DNA of 64,000 nucleotides from KBS-96 sp963722585 (GCA_963722585.1 CAVRNU010000011.1:62001-126000), one strand, 5' to 3'; counted from the stretch's first letter, positions 1-9,582 are shown. Translations and numbers: made by a program. The notes: generated by a model not told the origin, from the letters alone.

Positions 1-355
1 CCAGTCCGTACATTTTCACGTCCAGACCCGCCTTCGACGTAGCATCCGAAAAGGTGCCGTCCCGATTGTTCCGGTACAGACGCAGAGAGCTGCGCGCGCT
101 CTGTCCTCTGTTGTGTCCGGGCCAGTCGCAGCCATCCACGAAGAGTATGTCCTGCCAGCCGTCGTTGTCGTAGTCGATAAACGCGCAGCCCGGACCTAAG
201 GTCTCGGGAAGATATTTCTTCCCGAATGCCCCGCTGTGATGGTCGAAACGAATGCCGGCTTGCCGCGTGATATCGCTCAGGCGGAACCCTGGGTCGACGT
301 CCGCGCCCAATAGCGGAGCCGCCATGAGGCTCTGCAAAAAACTACGGCGGTTCAT
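1..355 (-). CDS. CRTAC1/ASPIC-UnbV family protein, N-terminal part (runs off the window)
   Basis: The start codon is the ATG at 355 and the frame stays open to the window edge, so only about 118 N-terminal residues are present. The protein begins MNRRSFLQSLMAAPLLGA, a short export signal, and then shows FG-GAP/VCBS-like repeat motifs (GPGCAFIDYDNDGWQD, then RLYRNNRDGTFSDAT). These calcium-binding-like blades of a beta-propeller are typical of secreted CRTAC1/ASPIC proteins, which are numerous in acidobacteria and have no settled biochemical role. The ASPIC C-terminal domain, if present, lies outside the window. The gene starts only 17 bases past the end of the downstream regulator gene on the same strand coordinates, so co-transcription from upstream is possible. 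Family call is from motif recognition. Confidence 0.8.
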   Translation of the reverse strand, partial: MNRRSFLQSLMAAPLLGADVDPGFRLSDITRQAGIRFDHHSGAFGKKYLPETLGPGCAFIDYDNDGWQDILFVDGCDWPGHNRGQSARSSLRLYRNNRDGTFSDATSKAGLDVKMYGL

Positions 356-372
356 TTACACTGGCGCCGCGA

Positions 373-1002
373 TCACTGAGGCGCCACCAACCCCTTTCGG
401 ATCGCAAACAAAACCAGTTCGGCAGTCCTGTGAATGTTCATTTTTTCCATTAGATTGGCCCGGTGTACCGATACAGTGTTCACGCTGAGGTCGAGTATCG
501 CCGCGATTTCCTTATTCGATTTCCCCTGCGCAATCAATTGCAGCACCTGCTTCTCGCGCGCGGTCAGTTTGTCCAGCTCGTCATCAGTGTCGCCGGCCGG
601 GTATTTCAGCCCTGCGGCCAAATAACGCCGCCCTTCGGCAACCGCCTTTATCGCCCCCACGAGATCTACATCGACTGCGTTCTTAAGCAAGTAACCGCGG
701 GCTCCAGCGTCCAGAGCATTTCGCACGTAGTTATCGTCGGCATGCATGCTTAGAACGAGAACCGATGTGCCCGGCACGTGTTTGACGATCTCCTTCGTGG
801 CTTGCACTCCGTCCAGCTCGGGCATAGCTAAATCCATAACTACGACCTTGGGCCGCAGCTTCTGCGCCATTTCCAGAGCCTCGATGCCATTACTCGCTTC
901 GCCCACGACGCGTATGTAGGAATCGTCTTCGAGGATCCGGCGGAATCCCCGCCTGACTAAGGTATGGTCGTCTGCAAGCAACACGGTTATTTCATCAATC
1001 AT
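373..1002 (-). CDS. NarL/FixJ-type response regulator (REC + LuxR HTH)
   Basis: Cytoplasmic response regulator of a two-component system. The receiver domain occupies about residues 3-120: acidic pair D11/D12, phospho-acceptor D57 (motif VVMDLAMPELDG) and the conserved Lys in GYLLKNA. A LuxR-type DNA-binding domain fills the C-terminus (LTAREKQVLQLIAQGKSNKE, then NTVSVHRANLMEKM). I chose the ATG at 1002, which gives MIDEITVLLADDH; an upstream in-frame TTG at 1011 is possible. The start overlaps the end of the histidine kinase gene by 8 bases, so the two are translationally coupled partners. Domain assignment is firm; the target genes are unknown. Confidence 0.93.
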   Translation of the reverse strand: MIDEITVLLADDHTLVRRGFRRILEDDSYIRVVGEASNGIEALEMAQKLRPKVVVMDLAMPELDGVQATKEIVKHVPGTSVLVLSMHADDNYVRNALDAGARGYLLKNAVDVDLVGAIKAVAEGRRYLAAGLKYPAGDTDDELDKLTAREKQVLQLIAQGKSNKEIAAILDLSVNTVSVHRANLMEKMNIHRTAELVLFAIRKGLVAPQ

Positions 1003-2390
1003 GGGTGACAACCTGCGATTCCTGATTTCCTTGCGTCATGTAAGCCTGTCCCTCTTCCTGAGGAAGAGGAATGCGCAATACTACCAAAGTACCCCCGCCG
1101 GGCGCCCTGGATATCTTAACCTCGCCCCGCATCAGCCCAGCCCGTTCGCTCATCGCAATCAGGCCCAAGCCGGTCGGCCGATGTTTTCTGTCTTGAGCGA
1201 TGCCAGTGCCGAAATCCCGAATGGCGATCGTGAGCTCGAGAGGCTGAAAGTTCAGCGTTACCTCGGCCGACTTTGTGTGGGCATGTTTCGCCACGTTGTT
1301 AAGCGCCTCCTGCACAATGCGAAAGCAATGAATCGCCGCCTGGCCTGTGATGGTTTGGATGTCGCCCGAAACATCAAGCGTGGTTGCAATGCCGGTCTGT
1401 TTTTGAAAGAGCTGCAGGTACCAGTCAAGCCCTTTCACTAAGCCATAGTCGTCCAGGACGGCGGGATGCAACATTTGCGAGAGTGCTCGCATTTTTTCTA
1501 ACGTCTGCTGGGTAATCTCGCGCACTTCGGCGAGCTCTTCGACGAAATGGTGAATCGGGCGGCAGCCCTTTCCGCTCAGCCCGGCTCAGCATGGCGCCGA
1601 CAGCCGTGAGGATCTGGCCAAATTCATCATGCAGCTCGCGGGAAACCGAACGAAGCACTTCCTCCTGCACCGTAATGAGCTTGGCGGCGAGCACACGGCG
1701 CTGCTGGGCCAACGAGTTCATCGCAGCAAAGATACGCCTATTCGAGAGAATCATCCCCAGGCCGGTTACAGCGATGCCGGCCAATACGGCAATCAGGAAC
1801 GCATAGATGTCCCGCTGCACGCGGTTGTAGATCTCGGCGACTCGGGCAGCGGCTTCCTCTTCGGCGACGTTGTTTTGAATCAGCAGTCGCGCCACCAGAG
1901 CGGAAAGTGTGGATTGTTGAGCGGAGAGCGAGACGCCCGCCATCTCTTGCGCCTGGACTGTATGGCCTGTCTTCGCAAGTGCGAACATTTGGTCGGTTGT
2001 CTGCCAGAACTGGCGCATAACGTTTTCGAGTTGCCGCTGCTGCTCTGGAAGGCGATTCTCCGGAGAGAGCCGGCTCTCCATCCGGAGCGCGTCTTCAAGG
2101 TCGGAACGTTTACCGGCGAGTTCATTCTCGTAAGCGACCAGGCCATAGGGCTCGTCCCCCGCGGCCATGTCACGCAGAGCGAGGCCAATCTGACTGAGAT
2201 CATTTTGCATTCGAAGGAGTTGAAGCGAATCGCGCCGGTTCCGGTCGATGATGGTGGTTTGTAATTCGCGCAACCCGCGCAGTTGGCGTAAGGTGTACCA
2301 GGAATAAACCGTGACTGCAAACAGCGTGACGAGCAGGCCTATCAATAGCCGAGCCGTCGGCGATTGTGACACTGCCCGGGAGTCTGCCAT
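995..2390 (-). pseudogene. Sensor histidine kinase (HisKA_3/HATPase), frameshifted
   Basis: Membrane sensor kinase, partner of the adjacent NarL-type regulator. The N-terminal frame (from the ATG at 2390) carries a transmembrane helix at about residues 13-31, a long helical extracytoplasmic sensor region, a second helix near residues 195-215 and the HisKA_3 phospho-acceptor motif SRELHDEFGQ. The frame then breaks near position 1544, just after GLPPDSPF, and the rest continues in the next frame as VEELAEVREITQQTLEKMR followed by ATPase boxes: N box EALNNVAKHAH, G1 DFGTGI and G2 GLGLIAMSERAG. Removing one base (the C in TTT-C-GTC on the coding strand) restores a continuous kinase of about 464 residues. 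Either a real +1 mutation or a sequencing error; no other damage is seen. Confidence 0.85.
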
Positions 2391-2472
2391 CTGTACTAGC
2401 CTTCGTTGGTGATTCTAACTGGTCTTGCTCAGGCCGGTCGCTCACGCTTCCGGCTCCTTATCCGCGCGGGCT

Positions 2473-2961
2473 CTAATACACCGTAAAGCAGAATGCCGTG
2501 TTTTCACCTTCCGGCGAGAGACAATACTCGCCATTTTCAAGGTATTCGGCGGCTTCGACGCGAACCAATCCTGGTGCCAGGTTGCGTACTGACGTGTGAA
2601 AGGACTTCACACCTCTGCCTCTCTTCTTAATTGAGATCTGCCGGTGGCCGCCGCTGATTTCAAACCGGTAGAGGCCAAGGCTGGATGGAACCAACCGGTC
2701 CGGAGCCATCAAAAGAATCGGCTCAGCCAATGGCGTGCGCGCCGAAGAAGTCTCTCCACTCACCGAAAAGATCTGATCGTCCTTCTTCGACGTTTGCGAT
2801 GCCGTCACCACTTCAGTTTCGACGAGGTTGTCGGCATGCAGCAAGTAAGGTATGTCTTTCTTCGGAGGAACCGGCCCCGTGTACTTTTCGTCATCGGCCC
2901 GAACCAGAGCGAGCGGAGAGAGGGCCAATGCGGAGACTAGAACCTTTCGGCGGGTCAACAT
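2473..2961 (-). CDS. Small exported protein of unknown function
   Basis: I do not recognise the family. I start it at the ATG at 2961, giving MLTRRKVLVSALALSPLALVRA, a good signal peptide; a longer frame reaches back to 3033 but its extra residues do not look like protein. The mature part, about 140 residues, is rich in beta-prone segments and ends with GENTAFCFTVY. It mentions no catalytic motif. It sits between the histidine kinase gene, in the same direction, and the divergent AsmA-like gene. The 70 bases between 2391 and 2472 show nothing notable. Confidence 0.65.
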   Translation of the reverse strand: MLTRRKVLVSALALSPLALVRADDEKYTGPVPPKKDIPYLLHADNLVETEVVTASQTSKKDDQIFSVSGETSSARTPLAEPILLMAPDRLVPSSLGLYRFEISGGHRQISIKKRGRGVKSFHTSVRNLAPGLVRVEAAEYLENGEYCLSPEGENTAFCFTVY

Positions 2962-3107
2962 AGGTTTAGTTTGCCATTCCGTTAGCGGGATCTCACAGTT
3001 GAGATGACGCTCACCGGCGCCGCAGGATTTCAAAACGCGAACCGGTTTGGCGCTAAACTATTCTCCGGAAAAGATATAATCGAACAGAAGCTCCGGTTAC
3101 CTGACCA

Positions 3108-5558
3108 GTGGATTCACCGTATTCGGGAGAGGCCCCGATAGCGCCGCTAAGGACAGTTCGAAGCAGCCCGATTCGTACTTTCCTCAAGTACGTTCTATTC
3201 GCGACGGCAGCAGTGGCCCTCGCGGGATCGGTCGCGCCATTTATCAGTGCGGGGCGTTATGGCGCGCGCATTCAACAGTCGCTCGAAGCATCGCTGGGTC
3301 GCAAGGTCTCGATCGGCAAGGCGCATTTTACGCTGTTTGCCGGCCCGGGCTTCTCCATCGAGGACGTGGCGATCGGTGAAGATCCGCGATACGGGATAGA
3401 ACCGTGCGCGTATGTGCCGCTGCTCGAAGCGCGAGTTCGGCTCGACAAGCTGCTCGAAGGCCGAATTCAATTTGCCGAACTGCGTCTCGAGGGCGCTGGA
3501 GGCATCGAACCGACGCTCAATCTTGTGAAGCGAAACGATGGAACCTGGAACGTCGTCGAGTTGATCGAACGGCTGGGAAGGGAAGGGGTCGGCTACTGGA
3601 ATTTTCTGCCCGCGCTCGAAATTGGTGGCGCCCGATTGAATTTCAAGCTGGGCGACAAGAAATCCACATTCTATGTTGACGATGCTGATATCGCGGCTTA
3701 TCTCGAGGCCCCGGGCAAAGTTCGCATTCGTTTCGAAGGATCGCCATCCAGAACTGATCGCAGCGGCCCCGGCTTTGCGGCGTTCAAAGGCGATGCCAAC
3801 TGGTATCTGAAGCCAACGGCGTCGAAACCGAATCAACTCGAAGCCGACTTGGATCTCGAACAAAGCAATCTTAGCGAAATGATCACGCTGGTAGAAGGAT
3901 ATGACATCGGCATTCACGGCACGGTCAGTTCGCATCTCGAAATCTCAGGTCCGGCGGACGCCTTGCACGTTCACGGCGATTTGCGATTGGAAGATGTTCA
4001 CCGTTGGGATTTGATGCCATCGTCGGGCGAATACTGGAATGTTCATTTTGGCGGTGTGATTGACCTGGCAAACAACCGGATACAGTTTGAAACGGAGCCG
4101 GCCGATACGCGCAAGGTTGCGCCTGCCGTTCTTCAAGTTCGTGTCAACGATTTTCTGACCGCGCCGTACTGGTCCATCCTGGCTCTTCTGCGAAACGCCC
4201 CGGCGGAGAATCTGCTGCCGTTGGGTCGTCGCCTGGGACTCGGCCTGCCCGATGGATTGAGCGTCAAGGGACTCGTAAATGGAGCGGTCGGTTACTCCAG
4301 CCGGTCGGGCTGGAACGGATCGGCCTCTTTGGAAGAGGTGACAGCGACGATCCCCGACCTGCCTGCGTTCAAAGCTCCTTCCACTACTCTGAGCATCGCC
4401 CCCGACCGCGTTCACGTGGCGCCATCGCTGATCGAGAGTCCCGCCGGATCGGCGCTTCTCATATCCGGAGACTATGTTCCGTCTACCCGTAGATTGGGAA
4501 TAAATTTGAATGCACAAGGAGCCTCGCTTTCGTCGCTAACAGCCGCTCTCAGCTCCTGGTTTGGCAAACCGCCCGTCTTGACGGCTTTTGAGTCGGGAAC
4601 AGTGACGGGCCAACTGCGATACCTGAGTTCGCCGCCTGAAGAACCGGCGTGGTCGGGCGAATTTCAGATAACCAAGGGATCGCTCGAGCCACCGGGCTTC
4701 GCTCTTCCAGTGCGCGATTTCACGGCGCGCTTTCTGCTTGCCGGCAATCAGCTCGATGTCCCGCGATTTTCGGCCACTCTGGCCGGGCACGTAGTAGCAG
4801 GTGAATATCATTACAATCTCGATGCCGCTCGCAAAGAACGGCTGCGCGTTCAAACAGCGGAAGTCGATCTGGCCGATCTCGAAAAGGTACTCGGGCCTAC
4901 GCTCGGTCCACGGGATTTCTTTTCGCGATTTCGGTTCGGGCACCGGTCCACTCCGGCATGGCTTGCCAACCGCAACATCGAGGCCGATTTCGCCGTAAGC
5001 GATTTGTCAATAGCGGGGAATGATCTTGGGCCCGCGAAAGGCCGCTGTCTATGGTTAGGCGCAGCAGTTGAAGTGCCGTCAATACGCGCCCAGCTAGCCG
5101 AGGGCGAGATCGAGGCCCAAGGTTCAATCAGCCTGTTGGACGCCCGTCCACGATATTCGTTTTCTGGACGCGCGTCCGGTCTTGCCTGGAAAGGCGGCCG
5201 TTTAGATGTGCATGGGCTTGTCACGACCGCCGGATTCGGTGAAGACCTGTTACGGAATTTGCAGTCAACCGGGGCCTTTGAAGGAACAGATCTCAATCCT
5301 TCTCAGGACGTGAACTTCTCCGCCGTCACTGGCAACTACACACTTTCGTTTGATTCAGGCTGGCCGCGCTTGCAGTTGACGGAGTTATCCGCTGAACAAG
5401 CGGAAGAAGCATGGCAGGGAACCGGTTCCAGCGACAAGGATGGCGGCCTCGTTCTGGACCTTACGGATGGTGCGCGCCAGCTGCACGTCGTCAGCACGCT
5501 CGATCCGTCGATAAAAGCCGGAACGCCGGTGGCAAATTCAGCGGCCGGCATCCACTAA
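3108..5558 (+). CDS. AsmA-family envelope protein
   Basis: An 816-residue protein anchored by one N-terminal transmembrane helix (about residues 25-47, FLKYVLFATAAVALAGSVAP) with the rest in the periplasm. Directly after the helix comes an AsmA-like signature (SLGRKVSIGKAHFTLFAGPG, then DVAIGEDPRYG), and the body is a long series of beta-rich repeats with AsmA_2-like features towards the end (DLADLEKVLGPTLG). AsmA-like proteins form long hydrophobic grooves and are linked to lipid traffic between the two membranes; the specific substrate here is unknown. The start is a GTG at 3108. A TATAAT hexamer lies at 3075-3080 but I found no convincing -35 box. Downstream, 130 bases separate it from the recombinase remnant. 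Confidence 0.82.
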   Translation: MDSPYSGEAPIAPLRTVRSSPIRTFLKYVLFATAAVALAGSVAPFISAGRYGARIQQSLEASLGRKVSIGKAHFTLFAGPGFSIEDVAIGEDPRYGIEPCAYVPLLEARVRLDKLLEGRIQFAELRLEGAGGIEPTLNLVKRNDGTWNVVELIERLGREGVGYWNFLPALEIGGARLNFKLGDKKSTFYVDDADIAAYLEAPGKVRIRFEGSPSRTDRSGPGFAAFKGDANWYLKPTASKPNQLEADLDLEQSNLSEMITLVEGYDIGIHGTVSSHLEISGPADALHVHGDLRLEDVHRWDLMPSSGEYWNVHFGGVIDLANNRIQFETEPADTRKVAPAVLQVRVNDFLTAPYWSILALLRNAPAENLLPLGRRLGLGLPDGLSVKGLVNGAVGYSSRSGWNGSASLEEVTATIPDLPAFKAPSTTLSIAPDRVHVAPSLIESPAGSALLISGDYVPSTRRLGINLNAQGASLSSLTAALSSWFGKPPVLTAFESGTVTGQLRYLSSPPEEPAWSGEFQITKGSLEPPGFALPVRDFTARFLLAGNQLDVPRFSATLAGHVVAGEYHYNLDAARKERLRVQTAEVDLADLEKVLGPTLGPRDFFSRFRFGHRSTPAWLANRNIEADFAVSDLSIAGNDLGPAKGRCLWLGAAVEVPSIRAQLAEGEIEAQGSISLLDARPRYSFSGRASGLAWKGGRLDVHGLVTTAGFGEDLLRNLQSTGAFEGTDLNPSQDVNFSAVTGNYTLSFDSGWPRLQLTELSAEQAEEAWQGTGSSDKDGGLVLDLTDGARQLHVVSTLDPSIKAGTPVANSAAGIH

Positions 5559-5689
5559 TGAACCGCCCGTTTGTGGCTTCCCAACGTTAATGAGGCTGAC
5601 AAAGAGCCCCAAGCGTTAGCGACCGCCCTCACGGCTTTTCCGCGCGGCATCCGTCAATCTGTAACCGACCATTCATAGCGCGTCAATAA

Positions 5690-6331
5690 CAGCGAGCAGC
5701 GATCCTGGCATTGGCTGCAGACTTTCCTCGCTTGTGGCGCGACCCAAACACGCCAGACCGAGAGCGCAAGCGGATGACCCGATTATTGCTGGAGGACGTC
5801 ACGTTGTTGCGCGCCGAGGAGATCGTTCTGCACGTCCGGTTCAAAGGCGGGACTGCGAAGACTCTGACTGTGCCCATTCCTCTCAATGCCTGGCAGCAGC
5901 GTACAACCAGCCCCGAAATAGTTCAGGAGATTGATCGGCTTCTCGAGCACAACACATATTCCCAGATCGCATCCCTGCTGAAAGAACGCGGCCTACTTTC
6001 CGGCGAGCGAAAAACGTTCACGCCGCAGATTGTCGCTCGTATACGGAGGCAGTATGGCTTAACGTCACGCTATGATCGGTTACGCACCGCAGGCTTGCTG
6101 ACTGTTGAAGAGATCGCTGCATTGCTCCGAATTACGCCGCACCATGTGAAGATATGGCAGCGCTACGGTTTGATTCGCGGCCACGCCTACTCCGACAAGA
6201 ACGAGTGCCTGTATGAGCATCCCGGCGAGAACCCGCCCTACAAAGCCCAGGGCATCAAACTCTCCGAACGGCGCCGCATCGCACACGAGAACGTATCAAA
6301 AGGTGCTAACGAGGTGCAGTATGAAGCGTAG
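5690..6331 (+). pseudogene. Serine recombinase (resolvase/invertase superfamily), C-terminal remnant
   Basis: The open frame begins immediately after an in-frame TAA at 5687-5689 and reads QRAAILALAADFPRLWRDP, then ERKRMTRLLLEDVTLLRAEE. This is the coiled-coil and tail region that follows the zinc-ribbon of large serine recombinases; the catalytic resolvase domain and recombinase domain are absent. A helix-turn-helix-like stretch follows (LLTVEEIAALLRITPHHVKIW) and the end EVQYEA looks like the natural C-terminus. A TTG at 5711 could start translation but the product would be catalytically dead. The left junction therefore marks a truncation and the right side abuts a transposase remnant. Family identity is from recognition of the tail motifs. 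Confidence 0.72.
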
Positions 6332-6334
6332 TTC

Positions 6335-6980
6335 TTCAGGTTCGGTGACTGCGGCGGCAGCTTCACCGAAGTCACACTGGCGAGAATGTTCTGAAACTCT
6401 GTCGTGAACAACGGGTCGCGATCATGAATCAGATAGCGTTTCCCGTTCAGGATTCCGTCGACTGCGTCGCTGACGTTTCTGCCGATCTGATTCATCCAGA
6501 GTCCATTGGCGCCGGCCGCTACGCCCGCGATCTCCGACTAGACAAATCCAGTAAGAACAGAACCAGGAAACGCTTTAGCCCCTTGGCCGTCCAGACCTCG
6601 ACCGTGAAGAAATCCGCGGCGACAAGCAGCTCCATGTGCACCACGAGCGCCTCGAGTGATTTGCCAGTTCGCGGGCGTCCAGGTCCGCGTTTCTCATGGC
6701 CATCGTACTGCTGGGCGATCAGCTTCCGATGCCAAGCCAACAAAGTATCAGGTGTGACGAGAGTAGCCACTTCAGCCAGCAGCTTGCGGCCTAACCTTTT
6801 GGCTCGGACCGCTAAGCGCCGGCGCTGGTCATCATTGAAAAGTACTCGATGATTTCCGAGTTGCTCGCGCAGAACTCGGTTCTCCTCTCGCACATACTCG
6901 ATCACTTGCTGCTGGTGCTGATTCATCCAACCGGCAATCGACACCAATAAGAACTGAAAAGGATCGAGCATTCTCGCCAT
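6335..6980 (-). pseudogene. Integrase-core (DDE) transposase, broken and internally deleted
   Basis: From the start at 6980 the frame shows an N-terminal helical region (ENRVLREQLGNHRVLFNDDQ) and the usual VTPDTLLAWHRKLIAQQYDG-GPGRPRTGKS block. The next part of the family, a helix-turn-helix and linker of roughly 60 residues, is missing: GKS runs almost directly into HMELLVAADFFTVEVWTAKG, which carries the first catalytic Asp. The frame breaks at SSRRSR near 6530; a second frame continues with EIAGVAAGANGLWMNQIG and YLIHDRDPLFTTEF (second Asp) and stops matching at PPQSPNLKN near 6335. The catalytic Glu and C-terminus are lost. The deletion, frameshift and truncation make it a dead copy. A C-terminal tail of the same family lies near 20.2 kb. 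Confidence 0.8.
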
Positions 6981-7097
6981 CTGATTCCGATTCTCTCAAC
7001 CCAACACTCCAGTCATAAACCGGCTGTCAATTCAATCGGTTCGAATATCCGGGCCATGCGGGATTATCAGGAATGACCAAACCCATGGTGATGTAAT

Positions 7098-8234
7098 GTG
7101 CGTGTGAAAAAAGTTGCTCTTGTCGCGTCTCTGTTCGTTGTTGCGTGCACGCAGGTGTTCGCTGCTAATCCATCGCCTCCCTTACGGGTCGGCATTATCG
7201 GACTTGTTCATGGCCATGTCGCAGGCTTCCTTAACGGCGGTGCGCTCGTGCCGGCCGGGGGCGCGGTCCATCGTCCTGACGTACAGATCGTAGGCGTAGT
7301 TGAGCCCGATGATCAACTCTTCCAAAAATACGCCACTCGCTATCACTGGCCGACTGCAATGCGATTCCAGAGCATTGAAGATCTCGCATCTGGCGCTCAC
7401 CCAGAGGCCAACCTCATCTTCACGTCAACAGCTGGCCACACCCAAGCCGTCATCAAATCCGCGGCCCTTGGCATTCACGTCATGATGGAGAAGCCAATGG
7501 CCGTCTCCTATAAGGATGCGCTCGCTATGGCCGAAGCCGCCCGCAGGGGGCGTATTCACGTGCTCACAGATTATGAAACCTCTTGGTATGCAAGCAACAA
7601 GGCTGCATACGATCTGGTGAAGCAGGGCGCGCTCGGGCTTCTCACCAAGGCCGTTGTTCGCGACGGGCATAATGGGCCAGCGAAAATTCACGTTCCGCCT
7701 GAATTCTTCAGTTGGCTCACGGATCCAAAGGAAAACGGTGCCGGTGCACTCTATGATTTCGGCTGTTACGGAGCCGACTTGATGACTTGGCTTTTGAGCG
7801 GCGAAGCTCCCATCTCGGTCTCCGCCCTTACGAAACATCTGCAGCCGGCCGTTTATCCGAAAGTGGACGATGAAGCCGACGTGCTTCTCAACTATAGAAA
7901 CCAAGTCGCAATTCTGCAAGGCTCTTGGACTTGGCCCTTCAACGTTAAGGACATGGATGTGTACGGCACAACCGGTTACGCCAAGACCATTGGATCGGCA
8001 CAAATCAAGATTCGCCTCGAGCAGGAGAAGGACGAGCACGTTAGCACGGCTGCACCGCTGGCCGCTCCCTATGACGACCCTCTTCACTATCTGGAGGCGG
8101 TCATTCGTGGCGACATTAATGAGGGTACGGACGTCTCCTCCCTGAAAGTGAACGTCATCGTGAGCGAAATCCTTGATGCTGCCCGTCGCTCCGCTCAATC
8201 CGGTAAGGCGATCACACTTGAACATGCACCCTAG
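7098..8234 (+). CDS. Exported Gfo/Idh/MocA-family oxidoreductase
   Basis: A 378-residue NAD(P)-dependent oxidoreductase. After a signal peptide (VKKVALVASLFVVACTQVFA) comes the Rossmann fold with LRVGIIGLVHGHVAGF in place of the usual GxGxxG, then the family's EKP motif (GIHVMMEKPMAVSYKDAL) and a C-terminal substrate domain (ENGAGALYDFGCYGADLMTW). Members act on sugars or polyols, often in carbohydrate breakdown; here the substrate is unknown. Start is GTG at 7098, with a second GTG at 7104 equally possible. It stands alone between two mobile-element remnants. The 117 bases before it hold no other gene. Confidence 0.88.
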   Translation: MRVKKVALVASLFVVACTQVFAANPSPPLRVGIIGLVHGHVAGFLNGGALVPAGGAVHRPDVQIVGVVEPDDQLFQKYATRYHWPTAMRFQSIEDLASGAHPEANLIFTSTAGHTQAVIKSAALGIHVMMEKPMAVSYKDALAMAEAARRGRIHVLTDYETSWYASNKAAYDLVKQGALGLLTKAVVRDGHNGPAKIHVPPEFFSWLTDPKENGAGALYDFGCYGADLMTWLLSGEAPISVSALTKHLQPAVYPKVDDEADVLLNYRNQVAILQGSWTWPFNVKDMDVYGTTGYAKTIGSAQIKIRLEQEKDEHVSTAAPLAAPYDDPLHYLEAVIRGDINEGTDVSSLKVNVIVSEILDAARRSAQSGKAITLEHAP

Positions 8235-9000
8235 CAGCGCGTGGTGCAAGTTAGTCCCAAAACATGTGAACTACGAAATGTCTCGTAACGTTTAATCTGG
8301 GGTAGTTTGCCGAGTGAGTAATACAAGGCTAGTTCGCGCCGGGAGCCGCACGATCTGTCGGGGCTGGCGACGATGCGGGAGCTCGGCCTCTGTTCGAATG
8401 CGGACACCCGGTCTCGCGTACGGGCACCTTCCGATACAAATCGGCCAGCCTCGAGAACAACCAGCCGTGGTGGAGGCGGTCCTTTCGATAAGGTTAAGCG
8501 TGGACGCTGACGTGGCCAGGCGAATCTTTTATGTGATCCACGCGGCGCCCGGCCGACGTAACAGTTATGCCACTCATCGGCGATGTTTTCAGTTGCCACA
8601 TCCGGCTCGCCGAGCCGGCAGCGGCGAAGCCGTAACAGCGCTCCGATTCGAATGACGGGGCCCGCATTGACTGCAATCGGAGTACACTTCAGCAGGTTTC
8701 CGTCCGCGCTTCTTTCTGGACGCTTTACCCATAGCTTCAAAGTACCGCGAGCGGCACAGCAAGCTGCGGATTCCTTCATCGTTTCGATCAATTCGATCAA
8801 ATTTTTCTGTGCGCGAAAAGTGCACCTGGATTCCTTTGGAGCAGTCACTGCAAGGACAAGTTCCAACGCGTTTGGGGTGCTTCTTGGATGAACGAAGTCG
8901 GGCTGGCATTCGTTGAAGAGAAGACAGCAGTTAGCGGGCGATGCCTCAATCCAACCTCGTTTCCTTCATTTTCAGTTGTCATTCCTTTTAACTGAAATTG
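8235..9000. other. Gene-poor stretch, no gene supported
   Basis: About 770 bases between the oxidoreductase gene and the IS200-type element. Several frames stay open by chance because of the base composition, but none matches a family I know or has a convincing ribosome site. On the minus strand a frame beginning MGKASRKKRGRKP near 8736 resembles the first residues of some acidobacterial proteins but collapses within 50 codons, so it may be a decayed start. I call nothing here. Confidence 0.5.
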
Positions 9001-9006
9001 GTAAGC

Positions 9007-9023
9007 CACTGGTTCGACCAGTG
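9007..9023 (+). repeat. Left subterminal hairpin of the IS200-type element
   Basis: Perfect 7-bp inverted repeat CACTGGT/ACCAGTG with a three-base loop TCG. It stands 93 bases before the tnpA start, the position expected for the structure bound by a Y1 transposase. The transposase binding is inference from the family. Confidence 0.6.
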
Positions 9024-9055
9024 AGACTGGAACAGGTTTGACCGTTGCGGGAGTA

Positions 9056-9098
9056 GAATCCTCCCCAAGTGGCTTGATGACCTCGATGAGGAGGATTC
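9056..9098 (+). promoter_or_regulatory. Inverted repeat that can hide the tnpA ribosome-binding site
   Basis: GAATCCTCC at 9056-9064 is the exact reverse complement of GGAGGATTC at 9090-9098, which contains the Shine-Dalgarno sequence of tnpA (start ATG at 9100). The 25-base loop holds a smaller CAAG/CTTG hairpin. In the mRNA the 9-bp stem would bury the ribosome site. IS200 from enterobacteria is known to repress its transposase translation with such a leader structure; here it is predicted only from the sequence. Confidence 0.75.
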
Positions 9099-9099
9099 A

Positions 9100-9555
9100 A
9101 TGCCAGATCTTTACCAGAGCCTATCCCATTCCAAATGGGACTGCAAATATCATGTGGTGTTCGTGCCCAAGCGGCGGCGGAAAGCGATCTTTGGGCAGAC
9201 CCGTCGTCATCTGGGACCGATATTTCACGGACTGGCGAGGCAGAAGGAGTGCCAGATTCTGGAAGGGCATTTGATGCCAGACCACGTCCATATGTGCATT
9301 GCGATTCCACCCAAGCACCCGGTCGCCTCGGGGATCGGGTTTCTGAAAGGGAAGAGCGCCGTCGCAATAGCTCGGTTGTACGGCAAGGAACGGAATTTCT
9401 CGGGCGAGCATTTCTGGGCGCGGGGCTATGCCGTGTCCACTGTTGGATTCGAGCTGGAGCAAGTCCGCCAATACATCCGCGAGCAGCAAAGCGCGGATGA
9501 TAACAGCGGGAAATTCTACACTCTTAACCAAGGCGCGCTATTGCGCGACGCCTAA
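9100..9555 (+). CDS. tnpA: IS200/IS605-family Y1 transposase TnpA
   Basis: A 151-residue single-domain HUH-type Y1 transposase that moves single-stranded DNA. The metal-binding HUH motif is H62-V-H64 (HLMPDHVHMCIAIPPK) and the likely catalytic Tyr is Y125 in QVRQYIREQ; both are in the expected places and the length is that of the family, so the enzyme looks intact. The early motif KYHVVFVPKRRRKAIFG is characteristic. The start at 9100 follows a GGAGGA ribosome site that is predicted to be sequestered in a stem. It converges on the IS110-type transposase gene with a 58-base gap. Confidence 0.95.
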   Translation: MPDLYQSLSHSKWDCKYHVVFVPKRRRKAIFGQTRRHLGPIFHGLARQKECQILEGHLMPDHVHMCIAIPPKHPVASGIGFLKGKSAVAIARLYGKERNFSGEHFWARGYAVSTVGFELEQVRQYIREQQSADDNSGKFYTLNQGALLRDA

Positions 9556-9567
9556 ACCAATGGCCAA

Positions 9568-9582
9568 CCGCCTTTGAGGCGG
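9568..9582 (+). repeat. Right subterminal hairpin of the IS200-type element
   Basis: Perfect inverted repeat CCGCCT/AGGCGG with loop TTG, 12 bases past the tnpA stop. Matches the small loop of the left hairpin in size. It could alternatively act as a transcription terminator stem, but no T-run follows on the plus strand. Confidence 0.55.

Noticed and set aside
3047..3080. TTGGCG with TATAAT as a promoter for the AsmA-family gene
   Set aside because: The 22-base spacer is too long for sigma70.
6981..7097. TATAAT-like or ribosome-site-like words before the oxidoreductase gene at 7098
   Set aside because: No hexamer pair with proper spacing; not reported as a promoter.
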